Below are positions 7,540 through 14,701 of a stretch of 64,000 nucleotides of DNA, one piece after another. A program made the position numbers and the translations under genes. Numbering within the stretch: the stretch's first letter is position 1; every line of letters starts with the position of its first letter. A model generated the notes under the pieces. It saw only the letters and a list, made by a program, of their open reading frames with translations, was not told the DNA's origin and made no database searches. This DNA is from JAFGDH01 sp964447525 (lineage in GTDB: Archaea > Aenigmatarchaeota > Aenigmatarchaeia > QMZP01 > QMZT01): assembly GCA_964447525.1 (NCBI GenBank), contig CAYUSU010000001.1, positions 48,592 through 112,591 on the forward strand, read 5' to 3'.

Positions 7540-8004
7540 ATGTTCGGTCTGGAAAAAAAGAAGAAGAATGTTGCGTTGTTCGTTGACGGTCCTAATATGA
7601 TAAGAAAGGAATTCAACATAGACCTTCACGAATTGCGTGCTGTCGCGGAAAAATACGGCAGAATAATATACGGGAAGGTATACCTTAACCAGTATGCTTC
7701 GGAAAAACTGATTGAGGCAATCGCCAATCAGGGTTTCGAACCGAAGGTCGTCCTCGCAGGAGAGATTGAATCGGACGTTGACGTTAGCGTGGCTGTCGAG
7801 ATCGTTCAGGCATCATACGACAGCAAAGTGGATGTGATAGCGCTTGTTTCAAGGGACGCTGATTTTCTCCCCGCTCTCCAGATAGCGAAAAAGATGGGCA
7901 AGTATGTTATTGTGATCGGAGCGGAAAGCGGTTTTTCGAAAGCGCTCCAGCACATGGCGGATAACGTGGAAATTCTTGTGAAGAAAACGATGAAGAGAAG
8001 ATAA
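7540..8004 (+). CDS. NYN-domain (PIN-like) putative ribonuclease
   Basis: A 154-residue single-domain protein of the NYN/LabA family, which has the PIN nuclease fold. The acidic metal-binding positions are visible: VALFVDGPNM near the start, ESDVDVSVAVEI in the middle, and LVSRDADFLPAL near the end. The family is thought to cut structured RNA. It is monocistronic on the plus strand, with a good TATA box and GTGAT ribosome-binding site, and it converges with the transporter gene that ends at 8006. Confidence 0.88.
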   Translation: MFGLEKKKKNVALFVDGPNMIRKEFNIDLHELRAVAEKYGRIIYGKVYLNQYASEKLIEAIANQGFEPKVVLAGEIESDVDVSVAVEIVQASYDSKVDVIALVSRDADFLPALQIAKKMGKYVIVIGAESGFSKALQHMADNVEILVKKTMKRR

Positions 8005-8005
8005 G

Positions 8006-8911
8006 CTATATGCACGTTGCCATTCTGCTTTTTAATCCGACAACTAAATACGCCCCTATCAATATGAGCGCGGAACCAATTATCTGTATCAAGGGAACGG
8101 GTTCGTAAAGCCATACGTTTCCCAACGCCAGCGATATGACCGGAGCGATCAGAAGGACAAGTGTTGCCTTCGAGATGTTTATGTAACGTATTGCCGCATA
8201 CCAAAAAAGAACGAATGCGAAAAGGAACCCTGTGGACATGAAAATGTTCATGACCTGCTGGCCGGTTAATGACAATATTATTCCCATTTTTCCTGTTAAC
8301 AAAATCACTCCGAACAATATCAGTCCGCCGAAGAACATCCTTGAGAACGAAACAACGAAGTTCGTATCGCCTTTGATCATTGCCTTCTTCGCTATTACGT
8401 TTTCTAGTGCCCATAATATTGTTGCTCCGATTATCATAATATCACCGAGCTGAGGGTTCATCCATAGCTCGGCAGGGTTTATTGTTGCTGAAAAAAGGAC
8501 GACGGTTCCGACGAGCATTATTATCATTGCATATATCTGCTTTCTGGGGATTTTCTCCTTCAGAAAAATGAATGCGAATACCGCCGCGTAAAGTGGGAGG
8601 GTCTTATGAAGGAACGCTCCTCTTCCCCCAGTGGTTAGCTGTAATCCGCTGAAGAACAAAAGGAAAGCGAATGATCCTCCTATTATGGCGATCAGCGCCA
8701 GATATTTCCAGTTTGTTTTTATCCTTTCTTTTCGGAATCCGCCAGTTGCTAAAGAAATGACAAGAAATATCACACCGATTATAACGGCTCTGACGGCCGT
8801 GAACACGGTCGGATCTATACCCACCACGAAAATTTTGTTGACTGGTATCGATACCCCCGAGACTATCGCGGTCAGCAATGCAAATATAGTACCGATCCAT
8901 TCCCTTTTCAT
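8006..8911 (-). CDS. EamA/DMT-family transporter
   Basis: A 301-residue inner-membrane permease with two EamA halves of five predicted helices each; the second half starts near ILWALENVIAKKAMIKGD. Family features include the N-terminal VSIPVNKIFVVGIDP and TLPLYAAVFAFIFLKEKIPR ahead of the fifth helix. The substrate cannot be told. ATG at 8911 is chosen because it overlaps the upstream stop as ATGA; a longer ORF from 8962 would add 17 polar residues. It is the last gene of the hypC operon. Confidence 0.9.
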   Translation of the reverse strand: MKREWIGTIFALLTAIVSGVSIPVNKIFVVGIDPTVFTAVRAVIIGVIFLVISLATGGFRKERIKTNWKYLALIAIIGGSFAFLLFFSGLQLTTGGRGAFLHKTLPLYAAVFAFIFLKEKIPRKQIYAMIIMLVGTVVLFSATINPAELWMNPQLGDIMIIGATILWALENVIAKKAMIKGDTNFVVSFSRMFFGGLILFGVILLTGKMGIILSLTGQQVMNIFMSTGFLFAFVLFWYAAIRYINISKATLVLLIAPVISLALGNVWLYEPVPLIQIIGSALILIGAYLVVGLKSRMATCI

Positions 8912-9408
8912 TTTCTCTCTCTCATCAGTTTTTTGACTTCTTCCTTGGGGAGTTTTTCGCATATATGATCATAATGCATGCTCACCCAGTCATTCCTTTT
9001 CAGTTCAGGCTCGAAATTTTTATCTATCACCCTTTTTCCCAGAGGAGTGTTGAGAACAACTGTTTTCCCGGCTTCCATAACCCTTCCCGGTTTGACCATA
9101 CACTCTTTCAGGTCGATATCCTTGAAAAATAAACTTCTCCATTTGATCGCCTTTTCGTGCTCATGAAGAAAATATTTTCTTATCACGTCATCGTCTATCC
9201 TTTCCTTTCCCATGTTCTTTGCTAGGATGGAACACATTTTTCCGGCGACTGGGAATAATCTTCCTACTGGGAGACCTATGTCTCTTTTCATCTCTATTTT
9301 GTCCCTGAGTTTTTTCAGCATTTCTTCCCGAAGGTCACCTCTTCTTACCAGAACCTCCCCGCAAGGTATTGCATAACGGAGGAACAATTCTTTGTTTTCT
9401 ATTTCCAT
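8908..9408 (-). CDS. HypC-operon protein of unknown function with a HypC-like tail
   Basis: A 166-residue soluble protein that I do not recognise with confidence. It starts MEIENKELFLRYAIPCGEVL, continues with a charged helical middle, and ends with a small beta segment, LKRNDWVSMHYDHICEKL. That segment aligns by eye with the HypC strand VKGDHVLVFNDIIIKKI. Its start overlaps hypC by 10 nt. The overlap and the HypC-like tail suggest a hydrogenase-maturation role, possibly like the DUF6390-type proteins that accompany HypC. This is an inference. Confidence 0.5.
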   Translation of the reverse strand: MEIENKELFLRYAIPCGEVLVRRGDLREEMLKKLRDKIEMKRDIGLPVGRLFPVAGKMCSILAKNMGKERIDDDVIRKYFLHEHEKAIKWRSLFFKDIDLKECMVKPGRVMEAGKTVVLNTPLGKRVIDKNFEPELKRNDWVSMHYDHICEKLPKEEVKKLMRERK

Positions 9409-9611
9409 AGTTCTTTCATCTCCTCCATCATCACTTCGAATCCCCTCTTGGTGATTTTCTTAATTATTATATCGTTGAACACGAGAACATGATCCCCCTT
9501 CACGATGGAATCCTCCATTCCGTGAATCACGTTCCTTTCCTTCCCGAAGATTTCAGCTGTTATTTCTTTTCCCTCGGTTTTCACTATCTTTCCTGGCAGA
9601 GCAAAACACAT
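9399..9611 (-). CDS. hypC: [NiFe]-hydrogenase maturation chaperone HypC
   Basis: A 70-residue protein with the invariant N-terminal MCFALPGKIV; Cys2 binds the Fe(CN)2CO precursor and the hydrogenase large subunit. A small beta barrel (GDHVLVFNDIIIKKI) and a C-terminal helix follow. HypC implies an active NiFe hydrogenase, consistent with the Mbh-like membrane module at the left end. A TATA-like TTTATTA lies about 27 nt upstream, so it is likely a leaderless first gene of a three-gene operon. Other hyp genes are not in the window. Confidence 0.93.
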   Translation of the reverse strand: MCFALPGKIVKTEGKEITAEIFGKERNVIHGMEDSIVKGDHVLVFNDIIIKKITKRGFEVMMEEMKELWK

Positions 9612-9644
9612 AATATACCTTATTGATTTTATGGGTAATAAACT

Positions 9645-10568
9645 TTACATCTTACCCAATAAAAATAGCATCACTGCCATCTGGGACCACATGCGGTTCT
9701 CCGCCTGGTCGAAAATTATCGAGTTTTTATGATCTATCGCGTCCCTTGTGATTTCATATCCGACATGACATGGCATGCAGTGCATTATCTTCCCGTTGCA
9801 TCCGTATTTTTCGAGAAGTGCCTTGTTTAGTTGGTATGGTGCTAACGCCTTTAGACGCCGTTCCTTTTCCTTCTTGAAACCGGGATCATTGATCAGTTCC
9901 ATGTCAACCCACGTATCCGTGTGAACGAAATCCGCATTTTTCAATAAGTTCAAATCCTTGGTTTCCTCGTAAAGATCGGTTTCCCTCGCTTTTTGTATCA
10001 ATTCTTCGTCAACAGACAGCGGATGTTTTTCGGCAACAATCATTGAAATTTTTGCTCCCAGTTTCGTGCAGACGTTGATCAGGGAATTGCTGACATTATT
10101 GCCTATTCCCATCCACACGACATTTTTCCCTTCCAGCGAACCGCAGTTTTCGATCATTGTCATCGCATCACCTATGCCCTGAACGGGATGGTATTTTTCA
10201 CAACATCCGTTTATCAGCGGGACTTTTATGTTTTTTGCCATTTCTAAAAGTGTGGAATGCTTCATTACCCTGGCCATCATGATATCCGCGTAACGTTCTA
10301 TCGCCCTGATCTCATCTTTCAGCTCTGATATGCTTATCTGGGTCGTGCGTTTGTCAAGAAATATTCCATGTCCTCCCAGTTTTGTCATTCCTGCCTCAAA
10401 ACTCAGACGGGTTCTTGTGGATGTCTTCTCAAAATACATTACCAATGTTTTGTCTTTCAGTGCTTCCGAATAATTACCCGGATTTTTCTTTATCTCTATC
10501 GCTTTTTTTATTATACCTTTCAACTCTTCCGTTCGAATGTCTTTCAGATTCAGAAGATGCCTTACCAT
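9645..10568 (-). CDS. argF: Ornithine carbamoyltransferase-family enzyme
   Basis: A 307-residue aspartate/ornithine carbamoyltransferase fold. The carbamoyl-phosphate site is intact: STRTR at residues 50-54 and HPVQ at 126-129, with HCMPC at 262-266 in the position of HCLP. The ornithine-binding SMG signature is replaced by DTWVDME (217-223), followed by an insertion (LINDPGF). The transferase reaction is therefore clear, but ornithine as substrate is less certain. No other arginine gene is near. AGGTGG lies 5 nt before the ATG. Confidence 0.8.
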   Translation of the reverse strand: MVRHLLNLKDIRTEELKGIIKKAIEIKKNPGNYSEALKDKTLVMYFEKTSTRTRLSFEAGMTKLGGHGIFLDKRTTQISISELKDEIRAIERYADIMMARVMKHSTLLEMAKNIKVPLINGCCEKYHPVQGIGDAMTMIENCGSLEGKNVVWMGIGNNVSNSLINVCTKLGAKISMIVAEKHPLSVDEELIQKARETDLYEETKDLNLLKNADFVHTDTWVDMELINDPGFKKEKERRLKALAPYQLNKALLEKYGCNGKIMHCMPCHVGYEITRDAIDHKNSIIFDQAENRMWSQMAVMLFLLGKM

Positions 10569-10615
10569 GGAACCACCTAATTAAAATATTGTACCCATTC
10601 CTTAATTATTTAAAA

Positions 10616-11905
10616 TTAACTTTTCCTTGAGAACTCGTAAAGATTTCTGAATGCCTTGACCGCATTTTTTACCGATGAAAATACGGGAATATCCATTAGC
10701 ACATGCTTCACCCTTTCATGATCTTCCGCTCCGGGGGCGCATAATATTACTGGCTTGACAAACTTCGTTGTTTTTAGGAAACGAAGATCCCTTTCCTTTA
10801 ACATACACGACTTGAGTTGGGTAACCATGATCACACCATCGATGTTTTTATCCTTCATCAGAATTTTCAGAACCCTTCCGTATCTTTCACCATCCGCGTC
10901 GGCTATTATATCCAGCGGATTTATTGGATGTAACCCACCGAACTTCCTGATTTCGGATTTGGTTTTTTCGGAAAACTCGGGCGTTTCCACACCGAAAAGA
11001 TCACACCAGTCCGCCGCGAGTATCGACGATCCCCCGGTATTGGAAACTATCGCTATCCCGTTACCTTTGACTGGTTTATAATGATCAAGTGTGTTCGCAT
11101 AATTGAAAAGTTCTCCGAGGCTTTTGGATTCTATTATCCCGGACTGGCGGAATGCGGCCTCGTAAACCATCGATTCAGTGGAAATCGAACCTGTATGGGA
11201 AAGGGCCCGTTGTTTTGCACCTTCCCCGATTCCTCCCTTCATCACCAGTATCGGTTTTTTCGAATTCTTAGCGACCTTCATGAATTTGGCCGGATTTTTA
11301 ATACCTTCGGCGTACATGAGTATTATTTTGGTTTCCCTGTCTTTGATTAAATATTCCATTATCTCGGTTTCATTGATGTCTATCGCGTCACCTATCCATA
11401 CGAATTTAGAGATGCCGGTTCTGTTGTATGAAAAAAGATCCATGAGTGTCGCTCCTATACCTCCGCTTTGGGAAATTACGGAAATTTTCCCTTTCCTGAG
11501 ATGCAAACCCTTCTCGAAGGTCGTGTCCAGTCCCTTCCCCGGTTCTATGACACCGCAGACGGAATTCGGTCCGAGTACCCTGAATTTTCTTTTATTTGAA
11601 ATATCAAGGATTCTCTTTCGTTCATTAGCTGAAAATCCCCCTGAAAGAATAATAACGCATTTTCCTCTGATCGACGGGAGGGTTTCAATCACCTTTTTCG
11701 GTGGTAGCGTGATAACCACTAAATCGGCATACGGGATTCCCTTCGTGGTCGCTATGTCCACGAATGTTCTTTTCCCTTTGAACTTGGTGAGGTTTCTTTT
11801 TATTTCTCCGAACACGACAGGGTTCGTCAATACGAACTTACCGCTGAGTTTCGATGAACCTATAAGGAGCACGGATCTGGGATAGAACAAAGAATCGAGG
11901 CTCAT
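10616..11905 (-). CDS. acdA: ADP-forming acyl-CoA synthetase (acetate-CoA ligase), alpha subunit
   Basis: A 429-residue ACD alpha subunit: a CoA-binding Rossmann domain (about 1-125), then succinyl-CoA-synthetase-like domains with SQSGGIGA and the phosphorylated His in RALSHTGS (His237). Two-subunit ACDs make ATP from acetyl-CoA or other acyl-CoAs in fermentative archaea. That suits the pyruvate:ferredoxin oxidoreductase genes nearby. The beta subunit is encoded divergently 32 nt away rather than downstream. The length is slightly short for the family but all domains are present. Confidence 0.92.
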   Translation of the reverse strand: MSLDSLFYPRSVLLIGSSKLSGKFVLTNPVVFGEIKRNLTKFKGKRTFVDIATTKGIPYADLVVITLPPKKVIETLPSIRGKCVIILSGGFSANERKRILDISNKRKFRVLGPNSVCGVIEPGKGLDTTFEKGLHLRKGKISVISQSGGIGATLMDLFSYNRTGISKFVWIGDAIDINETEIMEYLIKDRETKIILMYAEGIKNPAKFMKVAKNSKKPILVMKGGIGEGAKQRALSHTGSISTESMVYEAAFRQSGIIESKSLGELFNYANTLDHYKPVKGNGIAIVSNTGGSSILAADWCDLFGVETPEFSEKTKSEIRKFGGLHPINPLDIIADADGERYGRVLKILMKDKNIDGVIMVTQLKSCMLKERDLRFLKTTKFVKPVILCAPGAEDHERVKHVLMDIPVFSSVKNAVKAFRNLYEFSRKS

Positions 11906-11937
11906 AATATTTTATTTAAGCCGACGTAATTAATATT
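11906..11937. promoter_or_regulatory. Shared divergent promoter of acdA and acdB
   Basis: Only 32 nt separate the two start codons. A T/A-rich box around 11910-11918 sits about 25 nt before the plus-strand ATG. Another around 11928-11939 sits about 28 nt before the minus-strand ATG. Each TATA region therefore abuts the start codon of the other gene, and the two promoters interlock. Confidence 0.5.
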
Positions 11938-12573
11938 ATGAGAAAATTATCACCTTCCGAATCCAAGAAGATTATGAAAAAATACGGGATACCTGTCATC
12001 AAGGAGAAGACCATAAAAGTGAATACAGTTAAACTTCCGAAAGAACTGAAATATCCTGTTGTTTTGAAAATTGATTCTCCCGACATCATACATAAAACGG
12101 AAGCTAATTGCGTTTTTACTGACATAAGGAACGACAACGAATTAGTCAAAGCATCCGAGACCATTCTGAAAAACGCGAAAAAATATGATCCCAAGGCAAA
12201 GATAAAAGGTTTCCTCATACAGGAATATTTCAGCGGTTATGAGGTAATAGTCGGGGGAAAGATAGATGAACAGTTCGGCCCGATAGTTCTTTTCGGGGCC
12301 GGTGGAATATTTACGGAATTGCTTGAGGATACGTCCATACGAATCTGTCCGTTTGGGAGGAAAGATGCTGCGGAAATGATAGACGAAATAAAGTTTTCAA
12401 AGGTCCTTGGCGGTTTCCGAGGAGAAAAACCAGTTGACAAGGAAAAAATAATAGACATTCTTATTGGAGTCGGTAATTTAATGATCAAGGAGAAAGTTAA
12501 GGAACTTGACATAAACCCCCTCATAGTTTCGAGTGTCGGAATACGTGCGGTTGACGTTAGGATAATAAAATAA
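11938..12573 (+). CDS. acdB: ADP-forming acyl-CoA synthetase, beta subunit (ATP-grasp)
   Basis: A 211-residue ATP-grasp protein that pairs with the divergent alpha subunit. Visible landmarks are YPVVLKIDSPDIIHKTEANC (nucleotide- and phosphohistidine-binding region), LIQEYFSGYEVIVGGK, FGAGGIFTELLEDTSIR, and the C-terminal ELDINPLIV. It accepts phosphate from the alpha His and makes ATP from ADP. The ORF is followed at once by the start region of a membrane-protein gene, forming a two-gene operon. Confidence 0.93.
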   Translation: MRKLSPSESKKIMKKYGIPVIKEKTIKVNTVKLPKELKYPVVLKIDSPDIIHKTEANCVFTDIRNDNELVKASETILKNAKKYDPKAKIKGFLIQEYFSGYEVIVGGKIDEQFGPIVLFGAGGIFTELLEDTSIRICPFGRKDAAEMIDEIKFSKVLGGFRGEKPVDKEKIIDILIGVGNLMIKEKVKELDINPLIVSSVGIRAVDVRIIK

Positions 12574-12582
12574 GGTGATAAA

Positions 12583-13041
12583 ATAGACTGGAAGATTCAC
12601 ACGATTTCTTCATTCGCTGCTTATTTTGTAATAATATTATTGTTCGCTTTCTCGGTTCCGTTCGCAATCATTTCGTTTCTCGTGATGTTCTTCTTCTCGC
12701 TATTCCCTGACATAGATCATCCGAGATCAATTATAAGAAAGTCGTCATCTGTACTGATTTTCTACTTCGCGGTGCTTATGATATTTCTTTATCTGAACGT
12801 TGGAATTTTCGAGAAGGTCATTCTTTCGGGGATATCTGCTGTTCTGACATATTACCTATACAAGAAACTCCCTCTCCACCACAGGGGACCCAAATCCCTT
12901 CATAGATGGAGATACGCTCTGGTTCTTTCTTTCGCGTTTTCGATAATTTTCTTTTTCTTAAGCGTCGAAATAACCTTGGCGTTATTCGTTCTCTTTGGAT
13001 ACGGGCTCCATCTCTCTCTGGACAAGGTAAGGGAATTCTGA
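12583..13041 (+). CDS. Membrane-bound DUF457/YdjM-like metal-dependent hydrolase, probable AUA start
   Basis: Membrane protein with about five hydrophobic segments and the DUF457 landmarks FPDIDHPRS and LHHRGPKSLHRW, which supply His/Asp metal ligands. No ATG or GTG fits the N-terminus; a TTG at 12640 would cut into the first helix. The frame is open back to the acdB stop. The best start is ATA at 12583, preceded by GGTGAT four bases upstream and giving the typical N-terminus (M)DWKIHTIS. The length is then 152 residues. The family call is firmer than the start. Confidence 0.75.
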   Translation: MDWKIHTISSFAAYFVIILLFAFSVPFAIISFLVMFFFSLFPDIDHPRSIIRKSSSVLIFYFAVLMIFLYLNVGIFEKVILSGISAVLTYYLYKKLPLHHRGPKSLHRWRYALVLSFAFSIIFFFLSVEITLALFVLFGYGLHLSLDKVREF

Positions 13042-13077
13042 TTTATTATTTTATACCACTGCCAACAATTATTATAC

Positions 13078-13383
13078 ATGGAAAAGCAGCAAACAATTCT
13101 CAAGAAATATGAATCTCTGGTAATGGAATGGAACACCGTGTCACTAGTATGCGCCATATCATTCGGGGCGACATTCCTTGGTCTGATCATTGGTCTGGTA
13201 TACAACAGCATTTACGCGATATTCGTCAGCATGGTCGTTATGCTGGTTTTCGCTGCATTTGAATACAAAACCAGAAGAGCTTATGCCCGCATAAAGGAAA
13301 CTCTGGAAGATGAGATGTTTGGCATGGCCGGCATAAAGAAACCGAAAGTCAGGGAGCTCATAAAGAAGGGAATGTGGTATTAA
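13078..13383 (+). CDS. Small two-helix membrane protein, unknown function
   Basis: A 101-residue protein not recognised as a named family. It has a polar N-terminus, two hydrophobic segments (about 20-65), and a charged C-terminal helix ending in VRELIKKGMWY. A TATA-like TTTTATA about 28 nt upstream suggests leaderless expression. It is followed by a 20-bp perfect palindrome and then porC. Confidence 0.65.
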   Translation: MEKQQTILKKYESLVMEWNTVSLVCAISFGATFLGLIIGLVYNSIYAIFVSMVVMLVFAAFEYKTRRAYARIKETLEDEMFGMAGIKKPKVRELIKKGMWY

Positions 13384-13391
13384 AACGGAAA

Positions 13392-13411
13392 GACGCATGT
13401 TAACATGCGTC
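13392..13411. repeat. 20-bp perfect palindrome
   Basis: GACGCATGTTAACATGCGTC reads the same on both strands. It lies 8 nt after the stop of the gene at 13078-13383 and 55 nt before the likely porC start. As RNA it could form an 8-bp stem with a TTAA loop, but no T-tract follows, so a protein-binding operator is at least as likely as a terminator. Confidence 0.7.
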
Positions 13412-13466
13412 ATGAAAAGAATGAAGTAGTTTTTACCTGCTTCCTTCGAAAGTGTGGTGATGTTTT

Positions 13467-14006
13467 ATTCACGAGATCAGATTTCATGGTCGGGGTGGTC
13501 AGGGCGTCAAAATGAGTGCACACATACTCGGTAGAGGTGCATTTCTTTCAGGCTTCAAAATACAGGATTTCGCCGTGTACGGTGCGGAGAGAAGAGGTGC
13601 CCCGCTTTCGTCGTTCTGCAGGATTTCGAAAGAACCTATAGGTACCCGCGGCTATATATTCAATCCCGATCATGTTGTATCGCTTGACCATAGTATAGGA
13701 ACGGAAATTATCCTCGCGGGCGCAAAAAAGGGAGCGACCGTGCTGATAAATTCGGATAAGAAAGTTCCTAAAATGAAAGATTTCAAAATTTATCACATAG
13801 ACGCCACTTCGATCGCGCTGGAAATAATAGGCAAGCCAATCCCGAATGTCGCAATACTTGGCGCATTCCTGGAGCTTACTAAAATGTTTCCCCTCAAGAA
13901 TCTGGAAAGGGCGATCGAGATAGAACTTGAAGAGGCAGGTCACGGGGAAATGGCGGATTCGAATATTCGTGCTTGCAGGGTTTGCTACAGGAAAATAAAT
14001 GGATGA
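13467..14006 (+). CDS. porC: Pyruvate:ferredoxin oxidoreductase gamma subunit, probable AUU start
   Basis: A 2-oxoacid:ferredoxin oxidoreductase gamma subunit of about 179 residues, the usual length. Upstream of the first ATG (13512) the same frame encodes HEIRFHGRGGQGVK, the invariant N-terminal motif of this family, so the ATG is internal. The frame is closed by TGA at 13458-13460. The only plausible start between them is ATT at 13467, which has GGTGAT five bases before it. FAVYGAERRGAP is also typical. Alpha and beta subunit genes are not in this window. Confidence 0.9.
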   Translation: MHEIRFHGRGGQGVKMSAHILGRGAFLSGFKIQDFAVYGAERRGAPLSSFCRISKEPIGTRGYIFNPDHVVSLDHSIGTEIILAGAKKGATVLINSDKKVPKMKDFKIYHIDATSIALEIIGKPIPNVAILGAFLELTKMFPLKNLERAIEIELEEAGHGEMADSNIRACRVCYRKING

Positions 14007-14311
14007 TCATTATGTTAGGATTCATTTTCGGATGGGCGGGGAAAATCCGGAAGCTGCGGAAGAAATGGGACAGGCTAAGAGAGAAAGCGCTCAAAAAGAA
14101 GGAACCACTAAAATCGACCATCCTTGTTAAGATGGACCAGATAGAGAACAATCTGCGCGTCCTCGAAGAGAGAAAATCGATAGCGAGGGTAGAGAGGGCG
14201 AGGCTATCCAAGGAAATTGAAATCGATCTTGAGGGAATCAAAGCGCTGGTGGAAACAAAGGACGAAGATTTCGTCCAGCAGCAGAATGTACAAACCGTCA
14301 GAAAACAGTGA
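14003..14311 (+). CDS. Small basic coiled-coil protein between porC and porD
   Basis: A 102-residue protein of unknown family. MIIMLGFIFGWAGKIRK gives a short hydrophobic start, then a long highly charged helix (KRERARLSKEIEIDLEG style), so it may be membrane-attached. The ATG at 14003 overlaps the porC stop as ATGA, and the gene ends 4 nt before porD, so it is translated with the enzyme subunits. An assembly or membrane-tethering role for the oxidoreductase would fit but is a guess. Confidence 0.7.
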   Translation: MIIMLGFIFGWAGKIRKLRKKWDRLREKALKKKEPLKSTILVKMDQIENNLRVLEERKSIARVERARLSKEIEIDLEGIKALVETKDEDFVQQQNVQTVRKQ

Positions 14312-14315
14312 TCAT

Positions 14316-14606
14316 ATGAAAGAAGAAAAAAGCCTGAAATATGAAAGGGTAAAAGGTATTCCTCATGTGAGGGAACCGGGAAATTCTGTCAGAAGGAAGA
14401 CTGGGGAATGGAGGATTTTCAAGCCGGTTATAGACCACAAGAAGTGCATAAAATGCAAGAACTGCTGGCTGGTATGTCCGGATTCGGCAATAGACTGGAA
14501 GGGAAAGCCGGTGATTGATTATCAGTTATGCAAGGGGTGCCTTGTCTGCTATAACGAATGCCCGGTCAAGGCAATTTCCAAGACCAATGATAAACACGAA
14601 AAATGA
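14316..14606 (+). CDS. porD: Pyruvate:ferredoxin oxidoreductase delta subunit (2x[4Fe-4S] ferredoxin)
   Basis: A 96-residue ferredoxin-like delta subunit with two CxxCxxCxxxCP clusters: CIKCKNCWLVCP and CKGCLVCYNECP. It carries electrons from the TPP-bound site to soluble ferredoxin. I start at ATG 14316, preceded by GTGATC and lying 4 nt after the previous stop. Longer in-frame extensions would overlap the previous gene and add non-family sequence. It belongs to the porC-X-porD operon. Confidence 0.92.
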   Translation: MKEEKSLKYERVKGIPHVREPGNSVRRKTGEWRIFKPVIDHKKCIKCKNCWLVCPDSAIDWKGKPVIDYQLCKGCLVCYNECPVKAISKTNDKHEK

Positions 14607-14612
14607 TCAAAC

Positions 14613-14620
14613 TATTTAAA
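14613..14620 (+). promoter_or_regulatory. TATA box of the pyrG transcript
   Basis: TATTTAAA centred 26 nt before the ATG of the leader ORF at 14642. Transcription should start at or next to that ATG. Confidence 0.6.
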
Positions 14621-14641
14621 TCAGTTTCTTATAAATAATTT

Positions 14642-14701
14642 ATGCCAAACGAAACAAATTCCAGCTCATTCTTAACATATCGGAGGTTGTTACCCTTATG
14701 A
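14642..14701 (+). CDS. 19-residue leader ORF overlapping the pyrG start
   Basis: A short ORF, MPNETNSSSFLTYRRLLPL, placed so that its ATG coincides with the expected transcription start (leaderless). Its stop TGA overlaps the pyrG ATG as ATGA. The pyrG ribosome-binding site GGAGGT lies inside it. It may be a leader peptide coupling or controlling pyrG translation. It is below the length where coding can be proven, so chance remains possible. Confidence 0.45.
   Translation: MPNETNSSSFLTYRRLLPL

Noticed and set aside
7426..7629. 67-codon minus-strand ORF opposite the start of the NYN gene
   Set aside because: It is a hydrophobic translation of A/T-rich promoter and coding sequence of a well-supported gene on the other strand, without a ribosome-binding site.
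13392..13411. Palindrome before porC as a firm intrinsic terminator
   Set aside because: No T-tract follows on either strand. It is kept as a palindrome of unknown role rather than called a terminator.
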